A DNA stretch of 64,000 nucleotides from positions 177,340 through 241,339 of the forward strand of contig CALUTR010000004.1 in assembly GCA_944323755.1 (NCBI GenBank). The letters are read 5' to 3'. The stretch comes from an uncultured Helicobacteraceae bacterium (GTDB lineage Bacteria; Campylobacterota; Campylobacteria; Campylobacterales; Helicobacteraceae). The position numbers and the translations under genes are program-made. The notes under the pieces are model-generated. The model saw only the letters and a list, made by a program, of their open reading frames with translations, was not told the origin of the DNA and did no database searches. This document shows, piece after piece, positions 18,471-27,583 of the stretch. How positions within the stretch are numbered: the first letter of the stretch is position 1; each line of letters begins with the position of its first letter.

Positions 18471-19700
18471 CTACTCGTGTCTTAGGGCATCTATCGGGTT
18501 AAGTTTAGATGCTCTTTTTGCAGGTAGATAGCCAAATAGTACACCTATAAATGCAGAAAATAAAAATGCTACGATTGCAACGGTTATGCTATATACAAAT
18601 GGTATCCCAAAAGCGCTTGCAAGTCCAAATGAAACAACAAATGATAATGCTATACCAATTAGTCCACCAAGCGAACTAATCACGATAGCTTCTATTAAAA
18701 ACTGCAATAATACTTCGCTTTCTAGTGCCCCGATAGCAAGCCTTGTGCCTATTTCTTTTGTCCGTTCTGTTACAGACACAAGCATAATATTCATAATTCC
18801 AATGCCACCTACTATGAGGCTAACGCCAGCAATAGATCCAAGAAATAGTGTTAGCATTTGTGTTGTGCTTGCTAGCATTTCTTCAATTTGTTTTGTATCT
18901 CTTATCTCAAAATTACTATTTTTAGAATCCTTAATATTTCGTATTTCATTTAGCACTTGTTTTATTTCTTCTGTTTTTTGCTTAGAATCTATCCCATCTT
19001 CGAGCGATATGATGATTCTTGTGATATTGTTTATTGATGTTTTGGCTCTTCCTAGTGTCCTTAGATATGATTTAAGTGGGAATATAATCATATCATCTTG
19101 GTCATTTCCCATTGCACCTTGACCCTTTGCATCTAATACCCCAACACATTCACAAATAATACTCCCTTCTTTGTTGCCAACCTTTATTTTTGCTCCAAGC
19201 GGTTCATCATTTTTAAATAATGCATTTTTCACACTATCACCTATTATGCATACATTTGCACCACTTTTGTATTCATCATCTCTAAATTCCCTTCCTTGTG
19301 CCATATTCCAATTTCCAGCGATAAAGTAGTCTCCTGTGATTCCATATGTTTCTGTTTCTTTGGAGTTTTGTTTGTATTGTATTAGCGCGCTACCATCGCC
19401 CATAGGTGATAATGCTCTTATGCCATACACTCTATCTCTTATTAAATCTACTTCTTGTTGATTAAAATATCGTCTTAGGCTTTGTCCTGATGTGTCAAGC
19501 CCTCTTGATGGCATAAGCATTAATATATTGCTACCAAGACTTGATATATCATCTTTGATTTGCTGTGTTGTTCCATTGCCCAAGCTAATCATTACAATAA
19601 CACTTCCTGTTCCAATGATGATACCAAGCATTGTCAAAAATGCCCGTAGTAGATTCCTTTTAATCTGTCTAAATGCAAGCAAAAAAGCATTAAATATCAT
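18471..19700 (-). CDS. MacB-type ABC transporter permease (no ATPase domain)
   Basis: A 409-residue membrane subunit with the MacB topology: one N-terminal membrane helix (about 20-42), a periplasmic core (about 45-280), then three helices in the C-terminal FtsX domain. Conserved segments are AFLTMLGIIIGTGSVI and GGIGIMNIMLVSVTERTKEIG. In E. coli and Campylobacter, MacB carries its ATPase in the same polypeptide; here the ATPase is the separate adjoining gene. It forms a tripartite pump with the fusion protein and outer-membrane protein upstream. Substrate unknown. It overlaps the ATPase stop by one base. Confidence 0.9.
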   Translation of the reverse strand: MIFNAFLLAFRQIKRNLLRAFLTMLGIIIGTGSVIVMISLGNGTTQQIKDDISSLGSNILMLMPSRGLDTSGQSLRRYFNQQEVDLIRDRVYGIRALSPMGDGSALIQYKQNSKETETYGITGDYFIAGNWNMAQGREFRDDEYKSGANVCIIGDSVKNALFKNDEPLGAKIKVGNKEGSIICECVGVLDAKGQGAMGNDQDDMIIFPLKSYLRTLGRAKTSINNITRIIISLEDGIDSKQKTEEIKQVLNEIRNIKDSKNSNFEIRDTKQIEEMLASTTQMLTLFLGSIAGVSLIVGGIGIMNIMLVSVTERTKEIGTRLAIGALESEVLLQFLIEAIVISSLGGLIGIALSFVVSFGLASAFGIPFVYSITVAIVAFLFSAFIGVLFGYLPAKRASKLNPIDALRHE

Positions 19701-20383
19701 TAATGTCTTCCTTTTGTGTAATCAATATTGCCATCTAAAAAATGTATTTCTTTTTTTGCAAAGCTGGCCATCTCGCTTTCGTGTGTTACCATTAATATAG
19801 TGATCTTTAGATCTATATTTAACCATTTTAGTATATTCATAATTTCAATACTGCGTTTTGTATCTAGATTCCCCGTTGGTTCATCAGCTAATAAAAATAA
19901 AGGCTTGCTCGCAATAGCCCTAGCAATTGCCACTCTTTGTTGCTGTCCACCACTTAGTTTGTTTGATGTGTTATTTTCCCAGCCTTTTAAGCCAACCATC
20001 TCAAGTGCTTCAAGTGCTAATTCCCGTCTTTTTGTCTTGTGTATACCACGATATAAAAGCGGCAATTCTACATTTTCCAAAGCAGTTGTTCTAGGCAATA
20101 GATTGAATCCTTGAAATATAAAACCAATATAAAATCTCCTTAGCATTGCCCTTTCATTTCTATTTAAATCAAACACATTTACGCCATCAAAGAGGTATTT
20201 CCCACTTGTAGCTACATCAAGACATCCAAGTATGTTTGACATCGTGCTTTTTCCAGAACCACTAGGACCCATTAGCGCTACAAAATCACCTTTTTCTATG
20301 CTTAGATTCACGCCTTTTAATGCTTGAAAAGCATTTCTACCTTCACCATAGTATTTTGTAATATTTGATAACTCAATAAACAT
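19700..20383 (-). CDS. MacB/LolD-type ABC transporter ATPase
   Basis: A 227-residue ATP-binding subunit. Walker A GPSGSGKST (39-47), the Q-loop at IFQGFNLL, signature LSGGQQQRVA, Walker B with ADEPTGNLD and the switch histidine VTHE are intact, so it should hydrolyse ATP. It belongs to the mechanotransmission group (MacB, LolD, FtsE). Its position between the fusion protein and the permease shows that it energises this pump rather than lipoprotein sorting. Confidence 0.92.
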   Translation of the reverse strand: MFIELSNITKYYGEGRNAFQALKGVNLSIEKGDFVALMGPSGSGKSTMSNILGCLDVATSGKYLFDGVNVFDLNRNERAMLRRFYIGFIFQGFNLLPRTTALENVELPLLYRGIHKTKRRELALEALEMVGLKGWENNTSNKLSGGQQQRVAIARAIASKPLFLLADEPTGNLDTKRSIEIMNILKWLNIDLKITILMVTHESEMASFAKKEIHFLDGNIDYTKGRH

Positions 20384-20392
20384 TGTGAATCT

Positions 20393-21679
20393 TTATTTTG
20401 TTTGAACTTGCAATATAACTTGTGTATTTGTATTTATATTGTTTGATAATATTTGGACATTTCTACCATTTGAAATTCCAATTTCTACTTTTATTTCTTT
20501 TGGGATTCCATCTTGCAAAATCCATATTTTCCCCGTTGAACCAATTTCTGAATATGATTTTTTTTCTCTCTTTGGCGGACCACCCATTGCAAATCCACCA
20601 CTATTATTTTTACTTACATTATTTGTTGGTTTAAATAATAATGCTTGATAAGGTATGATTAAGGCATTTTTTTGTGTCTCTGTTTTTATTGTCGCAGTGG
20701 CACTCATTCCAGGTCGAAGTAGTAATTTATCATTATTAATATATGTTGTTACTTCATAGCTTACGATATTTGTCGCGCTAGAGCTAGATGATGAACCACT
20801 AGAGCTAGATGATGAACTATTAGATGATGTAGATGAAGAATCTGCATAATTCACCTTTGCCACCTTTGCACTAAATTCTTCATTTGGATAGGAATCTACA
20901 CTAAAAATCACATCTTGACCTACTTTTACCTTGCCAATATCTGCTTCTAATACATTTGATATAAGTTTCATCTTTGATAAATCTTTTGCTATTGTAAATA
21001 GTGTAGGCGTAGAGAAATTCGCTGCAACAGTTTGTCCAGGCTCAATGCTTCGTGATAAAATGACTCCATTTGTGGGGCTTGTGATGATTGAATTCTTAAC
21101 ATCGATTTTTGCAGAATTTAGCGATGTTTCAAGCTGTTTGATAGCTGCTTTTTTTATTTCTATTTCTGCTTTTGCACTTTTGTATTCTAATTCAGAAGTT
21201 TTTAATTGCATTTGTGATGGGGATTTTCCATTGGTTTTATTATATAGATTGAGATAATTCTCATAATTCCATTGTTTGTTTTCTAATTGCACTTCAGCAC
21301 TATATAATTCAGCTTTCGCGGATTGTAGTTGTGCTATAAAGTTATCAACAGATTGATTTAGTTTTTCTGGATCTATTATCGCTATTGTTTGACCTTTTTT
21401 TACTTCATCATTTACATCTACTAATACCTCTAGTAGTGTTCCAGAGATCTGGCTACCTACTTCAACTGTATCAGTTGGCGATAATGTCCCTGTGGCACTT
21501 ACATCTTGTGAAATATCTTGTATGATTGGATTCTGCGTGATATAAATATCTTCTTTTTTGTTTAGTTGAAGCCATATAAATATAATGATTGCAATTAAAA
21601 TAATTATTATGGCAAATATGATTATTGGTTTTAATTTATTTCTTTTTTGTCGTTTGATATTGTTATAAATTTCATTCAT
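20393..21679 (-). CDS. MacA-type periplasmic adaptor (membrane fusion protein) with serine-rich insertion
   Basis: A 428-residue adaptor linking the inner-membrane pump to the outer-membrane channel. It has an N-terminal membrane helix (about 17-37), a lipoyl half (VEVGSQISGTLLEVLV), a coiled-coil hairpin (about 110-200), the second lipoyl half (IITSPTNGVILSRSIEPGQTV, residues split around the hairpin) and a beta-barrel. Between barrel strands (about 277-301) is an almost pure serine tract, unusual for the family and encoded by a 21-base repeat. It starts at the TolC-like stop (one-base overlap). Confidence 0.88.
   Translation of the reverse strand: MNEIYNNIKRQKRNKLKPIIIFAIIIILIAIIIFIWLQLNKKEDIYITQNPIIQDISQDVSATGTLSPTDTVEVGSQISGTLLEVLVDVNDEVKKGQTIAIIDPEKLNQSVDNFIAQLQSAKAELYSAEVQLENKQWNYENYLNLYNKTNGKSPSQMQLKTSELEYKSAKAEIEIKKAAIKQLETSLNSAKIDVKNSIITSPTNGVILSRSIEPGQTVAANFSTPTLFTIAKDLSKMKLISNVLEADIGKVKVGQDVIFSVDSYPNEEFSAKVAKVNYADSSSTSSNSSSSSSSGSSSSSSATNIVSYEVTTYINNDKLLLRPGMSATATIKTETQKNALIIPYQALLFKPTNNVSKNNSGGFAMGGPPKREKKSYSEIGSTGKIWILQDGIPKEIKVEIGISNGRNVQILSNNINTNTQVILQVQTK
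20778..20817. repeat. Two 19-base direct repeats, 21-base period, in the serine tract
   Basis: CTAGAGCTAGATGATGAAC occurs at 20778-20796 and 20799-20817, a period of 21 bases or seven codons. The flanks add further degenerate units, with GATGATG and GATGAAGAA to 20842. It encodes the serine run of the adaptor. Copy-number change by slippage would preserve the reading frame. Confidence 0.85.
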
Positions 21680-23025
21680 TACATTTCCTTTATGATAATA
21701 TCATTCTTATTTCCACCAATGGAGCGATATAGATATATTGTTGCACTAATTGTGTTGAAATATGATGCATTATTGTTTTTTATCATTAATAAATTGCTAT
21801 TTATTGCTTGTATGTATTCAGTAAAATCTATCAATCCAAGCTCATAGCTTTGTTTTAATGTCTCTACTATCTCTTTATTGTCTTCTAGCATTTGTAGGCT
21901 TGTATTTAGCGTATTATTATTTGTTTTCACTGCATATATTGCATTTTCTATCTCATTTAATGCTGTGTGTATGGATTTTTCTAATGTATAAAACGCTTCA
22001 AGTCTCATATAATCACTAATTTTAATGTTTTCATATATTTCTATGCGTGAAAAAAGTGGTAAAGCAAGTGAGCTTAGAATTTGATATGCCAAATCTGTTA
22101 TGCCACTAGGTGATAGTAGTGCTTTTCCAATTGAGCCACTTATTGATACACTAGGATATGCACTTGCTTTTGTGGAATTTAAATTGTATATCGCTGCATT
22201 TAGATTTGCAATTTGTGATTTTATATCTGGGCGATTTAGGATTATATCAGCACTATTTTCTAAATTTACATAAAATTTTGGAATGCGAAATTCATAATTT
22301 GAATCTTCAAATTCATAGTCTTTATTATTAATCAAGATTCTAATTTCATTTTTTTTGTTTTCATATTCATTTAAAAGTGTATTTAGGCTTTGCTCCTCGC
22401 TTTGTAGCATTGCTTTATTTTCCATAAAGTCACTAAAGTTTATAAATCCACTTTCATACATCACTTGCATTACTTTGACTAACTCTTGATAGTTTGCAAT
22501 TCTCTCTTTTGTAAGCACAATATCAGTTTGCAAGTATTTGATATTGAAATATGCAAGTGCTATATCGCTAATTAAAGATATTTTGAAAAAATCAAGATTC
22601 TCACTTGCGATTTTTAATTGCTCTTCATAAGCATTTTTTGATTGTGCGTATTTGCCAAATAAATCCAATTCCCAAGATGCCATTAAGTTTGTATCAATGG
22701 CTGAACTTCCATCAAATCTATATCCAATATCAGCATTTACATTTGGTAGGAGTTTTGAAGTGGCAATTTTTACTTGAGATTCTGCGATTTTAATCCTGCT
22801 ATCATAGATGAAAATATCGCTATTATTAGATAGTGCCATATTAATTAGTTTTTTTAATTCATTATCATTAAAAATATCAAATAGAGAATCTGTTTTTTTA
22901 GCTGTTAAATCATAGTTATTTTTAAAATTATCAAGCTTGAATTCACTATTTATTTGTTGTTGTGTATATGGCGATGCACACGATGTAAAGATTAAAACAA
23001 CTAAACTAATATAAAAAACTTTCAT
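21679..23025 (-). CDS. TolC/NodT-type outer-membrane efflux lipoprotein
   Basis: The outer-membrane channel of the efflux pump, 448 residues. It has a signal peptide with lipobox (FTSC), so is a lipid-anchored NodT-class factor, and the internally repeated helical outer-membrane-efflux domains (LMASWELDLFGKY in the first half, SSLALPLFSRIEIYENI in the second). It is the first gene of the four-gene operon read towards lower coordinates. Confidence 0.88.
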   Translation of the reverse strand: MKVFYISLVVLIFTSCASPYTQQQINSEFKLDNFKNNYDLTAKKTDSLFDIFNDNELKKLINMALSNNSDIFIYDSRIKIAESQVKIATSKLLPNVNADIGYRFDGSSAIDTNLMASWELDLFGKYAQSKNAYEEQLKIASENLDFFKISLISDIALAYFNIKYLQTDIVLTKERIANYQELVKVMQVMYESGFINFSDFMENKAMLQSEEQSLNTLLNEYENKKNEIRILINNKDYEFEDSNYEFRIPKFYVNLENSADIILNRPDIKSQIANLNAAIYNLNSTKASAYPSVSISGSIGKALLSPSGITDLAYQILSSLALPLFSRIEIYENIKISDYMRLEAFYTLEKSIHTALNEIENAIYAVKTNNNTLNTSLQMLEDNKEIVETLKQSYELGLIDFTEYIQAINSNLLMIKNNNASYFNTISATIYLYRSIGGNKNDIIIKEM

Positions 23026-23056
23026 TTACAATTTCACCCTCAATAAACTAATAATT

Positions 23057-23062
23057 ATTATA
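23057..23062 (-). promoter_or_regulatory. -10 element of the efflux operon
   Basis: A perfect TATAAT on the minus strand, 32 bases before the TolC-like start, in the 133-base divergent region shared with the glycosyltransferase gene. An opposite-strand candidate, TACAAT at 23118-23123, could serve that gene. No operator-like repeat is evident. Confidence 0.45.
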
Positions 23063-23158
23063 GTTTTGTATTATGATTTTAGTATAAATGATGTGAAATT
23101 TTTGTGAATTTTTTTGTTACAATCTATGTAAAAATTGTGTTTTTAAGGTTGTTTTAAA

Positions 23159-24115
23159 ATGAAAAATACGCAGAATCTAAGCCCTATAATTTATCTTGTC
23201 GTACCTTGCTATAACGAACAAGAAGTCATACGCATAAGTTTAGAGGCTCTGCATTCTAAATTATCATCGCTAATTAATGCTCATCACATAAGTAAGCAAA
23301 GTAAAATAGTATTTGTAAATGATGGATCAAAGGATAAAACGCTAGAGATTCTAAAAGAGAACAAAAATGATAAAACCATTATTATTAATCTAAGTGCAAA
23401 TTGTGGTCATCAAAATGCGCTAATTGCAGGATTAGAATATAGTCTTGATAAATGTGATTTAGCTATTAGTCTTGATTGCGATTTGCAAGATGATATAGAT
23501 TTGGTGGATTCTATGATTGATAAATTTAAAAATGGCTATGAAGTGATATATGGCGTTAGAGATGACAGGAGCAGTGATACATTTTTTAAACGTTTTAGTG
23601 CAGAGAGCTTTTATGATATTATGAAAGTTCTAGGTGTAAATATCATACGAAATCACGCTGATTATAGAGCTCTTAGCAATCGCGCTATAAGATCACTTTT
23701 GTCTTTTAGGGAGGCTAATTTATTTTTACGAGGTATTGTGCCTTTGCTTGGGTATCAATCTTGTAAGTTGTATTATAAAAGAAATGCTAGAGTGGCAGGT
23801 GAGAGTAAATATCCATTTTTTAAAATGCTTAGTTTCGCACTAGATGGTATTACAAGTTTTAGTGTGCAGCCACTTAGAATCTTAAGCATAATAGGTGCTA
23901 CAATCAGCCTTGCTAGTTTGATATTTGGCCTTTGGGCGTTGATTACTTATTTTATGGGAAGGACAATTAGTGGTTGGACATCTGTTGTTGTGCCTATGTA
24001 TTTTTTAGGTGGATTACAGCTCTTAGGTCTTGGGATACTTGGTGAATATATAGGCAAAATCTATAAAGAAACAAAAAATCGTCCTAGATATTTTATAGAT
24101 TCTATTATTGATTAA
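23159..24115 (+). CDS. GtrB/DPM1-type family 2 glycosyltransferase
   Basis: A 318-residue enzyme that, by family, transfers a sugar from a nucleotide donor to a polyprenyl phosphate. The GT-A domain opens with YLVVPCYNEQEVI and carries the DXD-type motif SLDCDLQDD (about 104-112). Two C-terminal membrane helices (about 235-262 and 272-298) precede IGKIYKETKNRPRY, the usual GtrB ending. It stands alone, with no flippase or acceptor transferase next to it, so the sugar is unknown. Its stop overlaps the cysE stop by three bases. Confidence 0.85.
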   Translation: MKNTQNLSPIIYLVVPCYNEQEVIRISLEALHSKLSSLINAHHISKQSKIVFVNDGSKDKTLEILKENKNDKTIIINLSANCGHQNALIAGLEYSLDKCDLAISLDCDLQDDIDLVDSMIDKFKNGYEVIYGVRDDRSSDTFFKRFSAESFYDIMKVLGVNIIRNHADYRALSNRAIRSLLSFREANLFLRGIVPLLGYQSCKLYYKRNARVAGESKYPFFKMLSFALDGITSFSVQPLRILSIIGATISLASLIFGLWALITYFMGRTISGWTSVVVPMYFLGGLQLLGLGILGEYIGKIYKETKNRPRYFIDSIID

Positions 24116-24807
24116 TCTTTGATTGATTTTAGGAAACTATCATATAGCCTATCTAAGTCTTCTAACTCTTTTTTATTTTCATTGCAATCAATTTTAGATT
24201 CTAGGATTTGTATCCTCTTTAGCATATAATTAAATAGCTGTCTATCAATATCTGGAATTTTATTCATCGCGCTAGATTCTTTTATTCTTCCTTTTTGTAT
24301 CACTCTTGCTGGAATCCCAACTGCTGTTGCATTATCTGGCACATCTCTAATAACCACAGAATTAGCACCTATTTTTGCATTTTCTCCAATTGTTATATTT
24401 CCTAAAATCTTTGCACCTGCACCTATGGTAACACCACTTTGAATGGTTGGGTGGCGCTTTGTGCCCTCTAGTGTAACGCCACCTAGTGTAACGCCTTGAT
24501 AGATTGTTATGTTATCTTTTAGTATCGCTGTTTCACCAATAACAACGCCAATTCCATGATCAATAAATATACCCTTGCCGATGCTGCAAGCTGGATGTAT
24601 GTCAATATTTGTTATAAATTGCGTGATGCCCATTATAATACGCGCTAATACTCTAAACTTTTTTTGATATAGCTTATGTGCTATTCTGTAATTAATTATT
24701 GCAATTAATCCTGGGTAATTAAAAAATAATTCTATATTCGACTTAATTGCTGGATCATTTTTTCTAATACTTGAAAAATCTTCTTTTATATCGTTAAAAA
24801 TTCCCAT
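24112..24807 (-). CDS. cysE: Serine O-acetyltransferase
   Basis: Makes O-acetylserine for cysteine synthesis. The 231-residue protein has an N-terminal helical part and a left-handed beta-helix of hexapeptide repeats (about 65-170), including HPACSIGKGIFIDHGIG and the catalytic His/Asp region, with TLGG and HPTIQ. The C-terminal tail (about 180-231) is longer and more charged than in short forms. It lies 18 bases after speA, probably in one transcript. Confidence 0.93.
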   Translation of the reverse strand: MGIFNDIKEDFSSIRKNDPAIKSNIELFFNYPGLIAIINYRIAHKLYQKKFRVLARIIMGITQFITNIDIHPACSIGKGIFIDHGIGVVIGETAILKDNITIYQGVTLGGVTLEGTKRHPTIQSGVTIGAGAKILGNITIGENAKIGANSVVIRDVPDNATAVGIPARVIQKGRIKESSAMNKIPDIDRQLFNYMLKRIQILESKIDCNENKKELEDLDRLYDSFLKSIKD

Positions 24808-24825
24808 ATCTTGCCCTTTTAGATA

Positions 24826-26673
24826 CTATGGATTTTTTCGTATAGTCCTTAGATACCCATTTTCACTAAGCATTATATAAAGTTGCCCCAATACTTCTTT
24901 TTTGCTTTCATCATCTAAATCTTGTGTTTCATCTATCCTTTGCTTTAAGCGTCTTTCTATATCTTTTGTATCATAATCTAAATCATCTAATACATCTAGT
25001 ATATTTTGTGCTTCAAGTAGATTTTTAATCACATATCCACAATCCTCATCATCATCAAATATCACACTAAATTCTGTCGGATGTGTGAATAGATTATGCT
25101 TCATACCAAGCACTTCTTGATATGCTCCAACAAGGAAGAATCCTAAAAAATACTCTTCGCGTTTTACATCTACATCGTGTAAAAATAATGGCATATTTTT
25201 ATTAAAACTTATTTCGCCATCGCTATCACAAGTAATATCCCAAAGACTGGCACTTCTTGTTGGTCGTATATTTAGTTTGTTTAGCGGCATTACAGGGAAA
25301 TTTTGCCCCAATCCCCAATAATCTGGCATACTTTGGAAAAAGCTACAATTTAGCAAGTATCGCTCTTGAATTTGATCTTGGATCCTCAATATTTCGTTGT
25401 GATTTTTGTGTTTTAATGTGTCGATTACTTTTTTTATGATGAGATTTACAAGCACTTCTGAATTGCTTCGATCTTGTAAATCAATATAACCAAGCTCAAA
25501 TAAAGTTAGTAAAGATTCCATATGATCGAGGCTATCATGTAAATATTCTATTGCATATCGTTCATTGATATTTTTGTATAAATCCAATAACTCTTCTATT
25601 AGCATTGGGTTTTTTTCTTTTAAACGCAAACTTTTTTCATCATATTCTTGTGAAAATAGCTCTAACACAGGGGTGATTAGCACAGCGTGTGATGCCGCGA
25701 TAAATCTACCACTTTCAATAAAGATATCAGGTTCTTTTTCTTTTTTATTTTTTGCAATTTCTTTTAATCCAAATACAACATCAGCGCTAAATTCTGCCAA
25801 TGTATAGTTTTTGTTATTATGTCCTGCGTGTTGCGTGTATTCTACCGCAAGCCCACCACCAATATTTACTATGCTTAGATTTTCACAACCCATTTTTCTA
25901 AGCTCAGCATATATATTACCTGCTTCTCTAAGGGCTTTTTTTAGTGGAGAAATATCACTTATCTGACTTCCTATATGGAAGTGAATCATCGTGAATTGTG
26001 ATATTAGATTAGAATCTTTGAGTAAGTTTATAGCTTCCAAAAGTTCATTTGAAGTAAGTCCGAATTTTGAATTAATTCCGCCACTTTTAGCCCAGATTCC
26101 ACTGCCCATAGAGTGTAATCTTATCCTAAGTCCGATATTTGGATATGGTGGCTTCATCTCTTTTGCCACTTCTATTATTGTTTCAAGCTCATTTAAGCCT
26201 TCGATTGTTAGTGTGATGTTGTGTCCCATATTTGATGCGATAAATCCTAGATGTATCATCTCTTTATCTTTGAATCCATTTACCGTGATTGGGGATTTTA
26301 GATTTGTATATGCCATTGCAATGATTAATTCAGCTTTACTTCCTGCTTCTAATCCATAATCCTTATCCATAGAGGCTTCTACAAGTGGAAGTATAAAATT
26401 TGGGAATTGATTTACTTTGAGAGGGAATACGGCTCTAAATTTGCCTTTGTATTTGTATTGTTTGATTGATGAATGAAATGAATTGAATAATTTATCAATT
26501 TGTTTTTGTATTAAATGTGGGAATCTTATAAGTAGCGGCCCTTTGTATCCACTTTCTCTTGCTTTATTGACAATATCAATGATTGCAATTTTTGGATTTG
26601 CTCCTAATTTTACCTTGCCATCTTCGATAATAAAATCACCCTTTGACCAAAAATCTATACCATAATCAAACAT
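24826..26673 (-). CDS. speA: Biosynthetic arginine decarboxylase
   Basis: PLP enzyme converting arginine to agmatine. The 615-residue protein matches the SpeA class in length; the PLP lysine lies in FPLKVNQ (about residue 86), with GLEAGSKAEL, the glycine-rich phosphate site SIVNIGGGLAVEY, and the C-terminal active-site region around DITCDSDGEI. The start follows AAGGAT. Agmatine deiminase (54944-55945) and NspC (51737-52951) supply other steps of polyamine synthesis. Confidence 0.96.
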   Translation of the reverse strand: MFDYGIDFWSKGDFIIEDGKVKLGANPKIAIIDIVNKARESGYKGPLLIRFPHLIQKQIDKLFNSFHSSIKQYKYKGKFRAVFPLKVNQFPNFILPLVEASMDKDYGLEAGSKAELIIAMAYTNLKSPITVNGFKDKEMIHLGFIASNMGHNITLTIEGLNELETIIEVAKEMKPPYPNIGLRIRLHSMGSGIWAKSGGINSKFGLTSNELLEAINLLKDSNLISQFTMIHFHIGSQISDISPLKKALREAGNIYAELRKMGCENLSIVNIGGGLAVEYTQHAGHNNKNYTLAEFSADVVFGLKEIAKNKKEKEPDIFIESGRFIAASHAVLITPVLELFSQEYDEKSLRLKEKNPMLIEELLDLYKNINERYAIEYLHDSLDHMESLLTLFELGYIDLQDRSNSEVLVNLIIKKVIDTLKHKNHNEILRIQDQIQERYLLNCSFFQSMPDYWGLGQNFPVMPLNKLNIRPTRSASLWDITCDSDGEISFNKNMPLFLHDVDVKREEYFLGFFLVGAYQEVLGMKHNLFTHPTEFSVIFDDDEDCGYVIKNLLEAQNILDVLDDLDYDTKDIERRLKQRIDETQDLDDESKKEVLGQLYIMLSENGYLRTIRKNP

Positions 26674-26706
26674 TTATATCCTTGTTAGTAAGAGTTAAAT
26701 GTGCTT

Positions 26707-26712
26707 ATTATA
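26707..26712 (-). promoter_or_regulatory. -10 element of speA-cysE
   Basis: A perfect TATAAT on the minus strand, 34 bases upstream of the speA ATG, in the 44-base gap after the upstream gene. It implies speA-cysE starts a new transcript. Confidence 0.45.
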
Positions 26713-26717
26713 CATTA

Positions 26718-27128
26718 TTATGCGTATTTGGCTATCGAGTAGATTCCAAAACTAAATAGTAATGTATATATGATTGGGTTTATTAATTTAATCCATAATG
26801 TAAGTTTAATTTGCTCCAAATGTGGCTTTAGATTCTCTAAAGTGTTTATTTTGTTTGCAAAATAAAGTTTCGTTGCAATATCTAAAAATTTACACATTGC
26901 AACTATAACAATGCTAACTTCATAGAATTCAAGTGCAATAATCACAAATAATAAATACATAAAACTCAAATGACTAAATAAAAATTTAATAAATGAGAAT
27001 CTAAATAGTTCTATGTTATATGTGATGTATCTGTATAGATTATCCCCTTTACTTGTTGTGATGAATTCAAATACCTCTAACATCGCATATATTGAAATGA
27101 TTAATATAGATATTTGTAAATCTAGCAT
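26718..27128 (-). CDS. Small integral membrane protein of unknown function
   Basis: A 136-residue protein with about four hydrophobic segments (residues about 4-24, 45-70, 70-85 and 110-133) separated by short charged loops. I recognise no family motif. It overlaps the ybeY stop by 7 bases, so it is probably translated from the same message. The overlap and the continuous hydrophobic pattern support a real gene. Confidence 0.6.
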   Translation of the reverse strand: MLDLQISILIISIYAMLEVFEFITTSKGDNLYRYITYNIELFRFSFIKFLFSHLSFMYLLFVIIALEFYEVSIVIVAMCKFLDIATKLYFANKINTLENLKPHLEQIKLTLWIKLINPIIYTLLFSFGIYSIAKYA

Positions 27129-27562
27129 ATTGTTCTTTCTATAAGTGGATTGTTGATTCCAAAATTGCTTAGAATTTCTATCTCTTTTTTCCTGTGTTCA
27201 CCATTATCTATTTCGTGATCAAATCCTAATAAATGCAATATCGCGTGTGTGAATAAAATTGCAAATTCATCTTTTAGTGAATGCTGTAATTTGCTAGCTA
27301 CTTCTATGGCACGATCTATTGATATGATGATGCTTCCAAGCGGTGGATTATTGATATTAATGCCATCAAAATTAAGCCCAAATGATAATACATCTGTCTC
27401 ATAATCTTTGTTTAAGAATTCTTTATTTAGCCTCTTTATTTCATTTTTATCTACTATGATTAGCTCGACCTCTTGCATTGTGATACTATTTTTTATTGTG
27501 TGTAAAAACTCAATAATTTCATCATCGATATTAATGCTTGTTTGGTTTATAAATTCAATCAT
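27122..27562 (-). CDS. ybeY: Endoribonuclease YbeY
   Basis: Zinc-dependent RNase for 16S rRNA 3' end maturation and ribosome quality control. The diagnostic H-x3-H-x5-H motif appears as HAILHLLGFDH, preceded by TDVLSFGL. The 146-residue length is typical. It sits between hemW and a small membrane protein gene. Confidence 0.94.
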   Translation of the reverse strand: MIEFINQTSINIDDEIIEFLHTIKNSITMQEVELIIVDKNEIKRLNKEFLNKDYETDVLSFGLNFDGININNPPLGSIIISIDRAIEVASKLQHSLKDEFAILFTHAILHLLGFDHEIDNGEHRKKEIEILSNFGINNPLIERTIC

Positions 27563-27583
27563 TGCTCTTCTTTTGATCTTAGT

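Noticed and set aside
18471..23025. Type I secretion system
   Set aside because: The permease has MacB/FtsX topology rather than a six-helix exporter fused to an ATPase, and no RTX-like substrate gene is present.
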